The notes under the pieces: generated by a model
Told to the model about the DNA's origin: nothing
Databases searched by the model: none
Seen by the model: only the letters and a program-made list of their open reading frames with translations
Made by a program: the position numbers and the translations under genes
Shown here: piece by piece, positions 7,768 to 8,396 of the stretch
Layout: the number at the start of each line of letters is the position of its first letter
How positions within the stretch are numbered: the stretch's first letter is position 1
Source: Phycisphaerales bacterium
GTDB taxonomy: Bacteria; Planctomycetota; Phycisphaerae; Sedimentisphaerales; Anaerohalosphaeraceae
Length of the DNA: 8,396 nt
Assembly (NCBI GenBank): GCA_011053245.1
Contig: DRGS01000166.1
Span: 1 to 8,396 of the forward strand
Direction of reading: 5' to 3'

Positions 7768-7796
7768 AGGATATTACTATTGCCTGAAATAGTCAA
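7768..7796 (-). promoter_or_regulatory. putative sigma70-type promoter of the FlgI-like gene
   Basis: Minus strand TTGACT (7796-7791, five of six to TTGACA) is followed after exactly 17 bases by TATCCT (7773-7768, four of six to TATAAT). The predicted transcript start is near 7761, giving a leader of about 60 bases to the ATG at 7700. It is the best promoter match I found in this gap, and it is flanked by dyads, which supports a regulated promoter. Confidence 0.55.
7776..7793. promoter_or_regulatory. dyad ACTATT-N6-AATAGT inside the promoter spacer
   Basis: A perfect 6-bp inverted repeat with a 6-base spacer fills the interval between the predicted -10 and -35 boxes of the FlgI-like promoter and overlaps three bases of the -35. 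This is a classic position for a repressor operator or a MerR-type activator site. The regulator is not in the window. Short AT-rich dyads can arise by chance. Confidence 0.35.
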
Positions 7797-7806
7797 GAAT
7801 AAAGTA

Positions 7807-7830
7807 GTCCGATAAATATATTTAGCGGAC
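7807..7830. promoter_or_regulatory. 24-bp palindrome upstream of the FlgI-like promoter
   Basis: The arms GTCCG and CGGAC enclose a perfect 12-bp palindrome TAAATATATTTA (7813-7824), with a single mismatched pair (7812/7825) between arm and core. The centre lies about 57 bases upstream of the predicted transcript start and ends 10 bases before the -35 box, a common place for a dimeric activator or repressor to bind. No T run follows it on either strand to suggest a terminator. Confidence 0.5.
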
Positions 7831-7856
7831 ATCGGCCCATTGCTATATTTCGAGAC

Positions 7857-7871
7857 ATATCAGGTTGATAT
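7857..7871. repeat. inverted repeat ATATCA-GGT-TGATAT
   Basis: A perfect 6-bp dyad with a 3-base spacer, 26 bases beyond the 24-bp palindrome and just before the repeat region. It could be a further binding site for the FlgI-like gene or a boundary of the repeat block. It is short and AT-rich, so this is a weak call. Confidence 0.3.
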
Positions 7872-7877
7872 ATTCGG

Positions 7878-8387
7878 TCAGGCTTGGCTGTTTATATTTT
7901 CATGTTTAGTTGGCTTACTCCGTGAAATAATTGGGTTTGGATTGGCTTTAATTGGCTTTAATTGGGTTCGTTTGGGTTCGTTTCCTTTTGGTCGTAAAGC
8001 ATTGTAAGTTACTTTATTGCAAGCGGTTGCGGTTGAATTTGGTTGTCGAAATTGGGTTCGTTTTGCGAAAAAAAGTTTTTGCAGATTTGCGGAATTTCCT
8101 GTTTTTGTAGACGTAACCACACCGGGAGGCCTTCGGGCTAAAATTGGCTTTGGATTGGCTTTGTTTGGCTTTGTTCCGTTTTTGGGTTTTGGTTGTGAAG
8201 CGTTGTAAACCACTGTATTGTAAGAGGTTGCGGTAAATTTCACGCTGTTGAAATTGGCTTTGTTTTTCATGTTTTTAGTTGTCGAAACCACGTCTTTTTT
8301 CATTTTTTGGTCACTTTTGAACGCTTTTTTGTCCGCGAGATCGCGGAGTAACAGGTTATTTTTTGCCACAGAGAGCACAGAGGACAC
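7878..8387 (-). CDS. hypothetical reading frame made of repeat sequence (probably not a real gene)
   Basis: An open frame of 169 residues from a GTG at 8387. It is still open at the right edge, so it may continue. The product is very basic and dominated by Lys, Pro, Asn, Thr and Gln, with no predicted signal peptide, no membrane helix and no recognised domain. It contains one pattern twice: TATSYNTVVYNASQPK followed by NKANPKPI, and TATACNKVTYNALRPK followed by IKANPNPI. This mirrors the nucleotide repeat underneath. The GTG sits inside the 9-bp CACAGAG tandem and has no ribosome site. I infer that it is a frame kept open by repeat composition and would be called hypothetical by gene finders. 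A real, rapidly evolving protein is a less likely alternative. Confidence 0.25.
   Translation of the reverse strand: MSSVLSVAKNNLLLRDLADKKAFKSDQKMKKDVVSTTKNMKNKANFNSVKFTATSYNTVVYNASQPKPKNGTKPNKANPKPILARRPPGVVTSTKTGNSANLQKLFFAKRTQFRQPNSTATACNKVTYNALRPKGNEPKRTQLKPIKANPNPIISRSKPTKHENINSQA
7928..8066. repeat. dispersed low-complexity repeat, copy A
   Basis: Starts with five tandem units of 10-11 bases (7931-7981): TTGGGTTTGGA, TTGGCTTTAA twice, TTGGGTTCGT twice. It then continues through GTAAAGCATTGTAAGTTACT and GCGGTTGCGG to GTCGAAATTGGGTTCGTTTT. The same order of blocks recurs in copy B, so this is a duplicated unit and not just biased composition. I believe such units are dispersed in Phycisphaerae-like genomes, but that is memory and not a search. 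Confidence 0.6.
8140..8270. repeat. dispersed low-complexity repeat, copy B
   Basis: Parallels copy A in the same orientation. It opens with TTGGCTTTGGA and TTGGCTTTGT twice (8144-8174), then GTGAAGCGTTGTAAACCACT, AAGAGGTTGCGG and GTTGAAATTGGCTTTGTTTT. It is diverged from copy A by many substitutions and small indels. The roughly 75 bases between the copies (8067-8139) are not repeated in the window. They include an A run and a GC-rich patch, CCGGGAGGCCTTCGGG, whose role I cannot read. Confidence 0.6.
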
Positions 8388-8393
8388 AGAGAT
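8367..8393. repeat. three tandem 9-bp units CACAGAGNN
   Basis: CACAGAGAG, CACAGAGGA and CACAGAGAT follow each other without gap at the right edge. Similar CTCTGTG/CGCAGAG tandem motifs are, from general knowledge, dispersed in several bacterial genomes including planctomycetes and cyanobacteria. More units may follow beyond the window. Confidence 0.6.
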
Positions 8394-8396
8394 TAA

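Noticed and set aside
7928..8270. possible CRISPR array
   Set aside because: The repeated units are contiguous 10-11-bp tandems in two diverged long copies, with no constant repeats of 23-40 bases separated by unique spacers and no cas gene.

Overview
The window looks like a chromosomal segment of a Gram-negative-type bacterium. My best guess is a Planctomycetota member of the Phycisphaerae/Sedimentisphaerales kind. That guess rests on the FlgI-like lipoprotein carrying HEAT repeats and on the right-edge repeat, whose translation is rich in Lys, Pro, Asn, Gln and Thr. I associate such repeats with these genomes from memory and have not run a search. All supported genes lie on the minus strand, so transcription runs from right to left.

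Layout from right to left. Bases 7920-8396 hold a low-complexity repeat region: two diverged copies of a unit of about 130-140 bp, each starting with 10-bp periodic TTGGCTTT-like tandem repeats, then a 9-bp CACAGAG tandem at the very edge. Bases 7749-7877 are a regulatory stretch with a good sigma70-like promoter, a dyad in its spacer, a 24-bp palindrome just upstream of the -35 box and a further small inverted repeat. Bases 6057-7700 encode a lipoprotein in which both ends of the flagellar P-ring protein FlgI are recognisable, with a HEAT-repeat block between them. A 129-base gap then holds a likely promoter, two alternative small hairpins and a strong Shine-Dalgarno sequence for a full-length SMC ATPase (2340-5927). 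After 37 bases comes an M16 peptidase homologue that lacks the zinc motif (1058-2302). After another 30 bases comes a second M16 homologue with an intact zinc site, cut by the left edge (1-1027).

How the genes fit together. The SMC protein should act in chromosome compaction and segregation with ScpA/ScpB, which are not in the window. The two M16 proteins complement each other: one has HxxEH plus the distal Glu but has lost the Arg/Tyr pair, and the other has Arg/Tyr but has lost HxxEH. This is the pattern of heteromeric M16B proteases. Tight spacing suggests smc and the two M16 genes share a transcript, although a functional link between them is not evident. The FlgI-like gene has its own promoter and no flagellar neighbours here.

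The most interesting items are the FlgI/HEAT chimera with its dyad-rich promoter, the split M16 active site, and the periodic repeat block.
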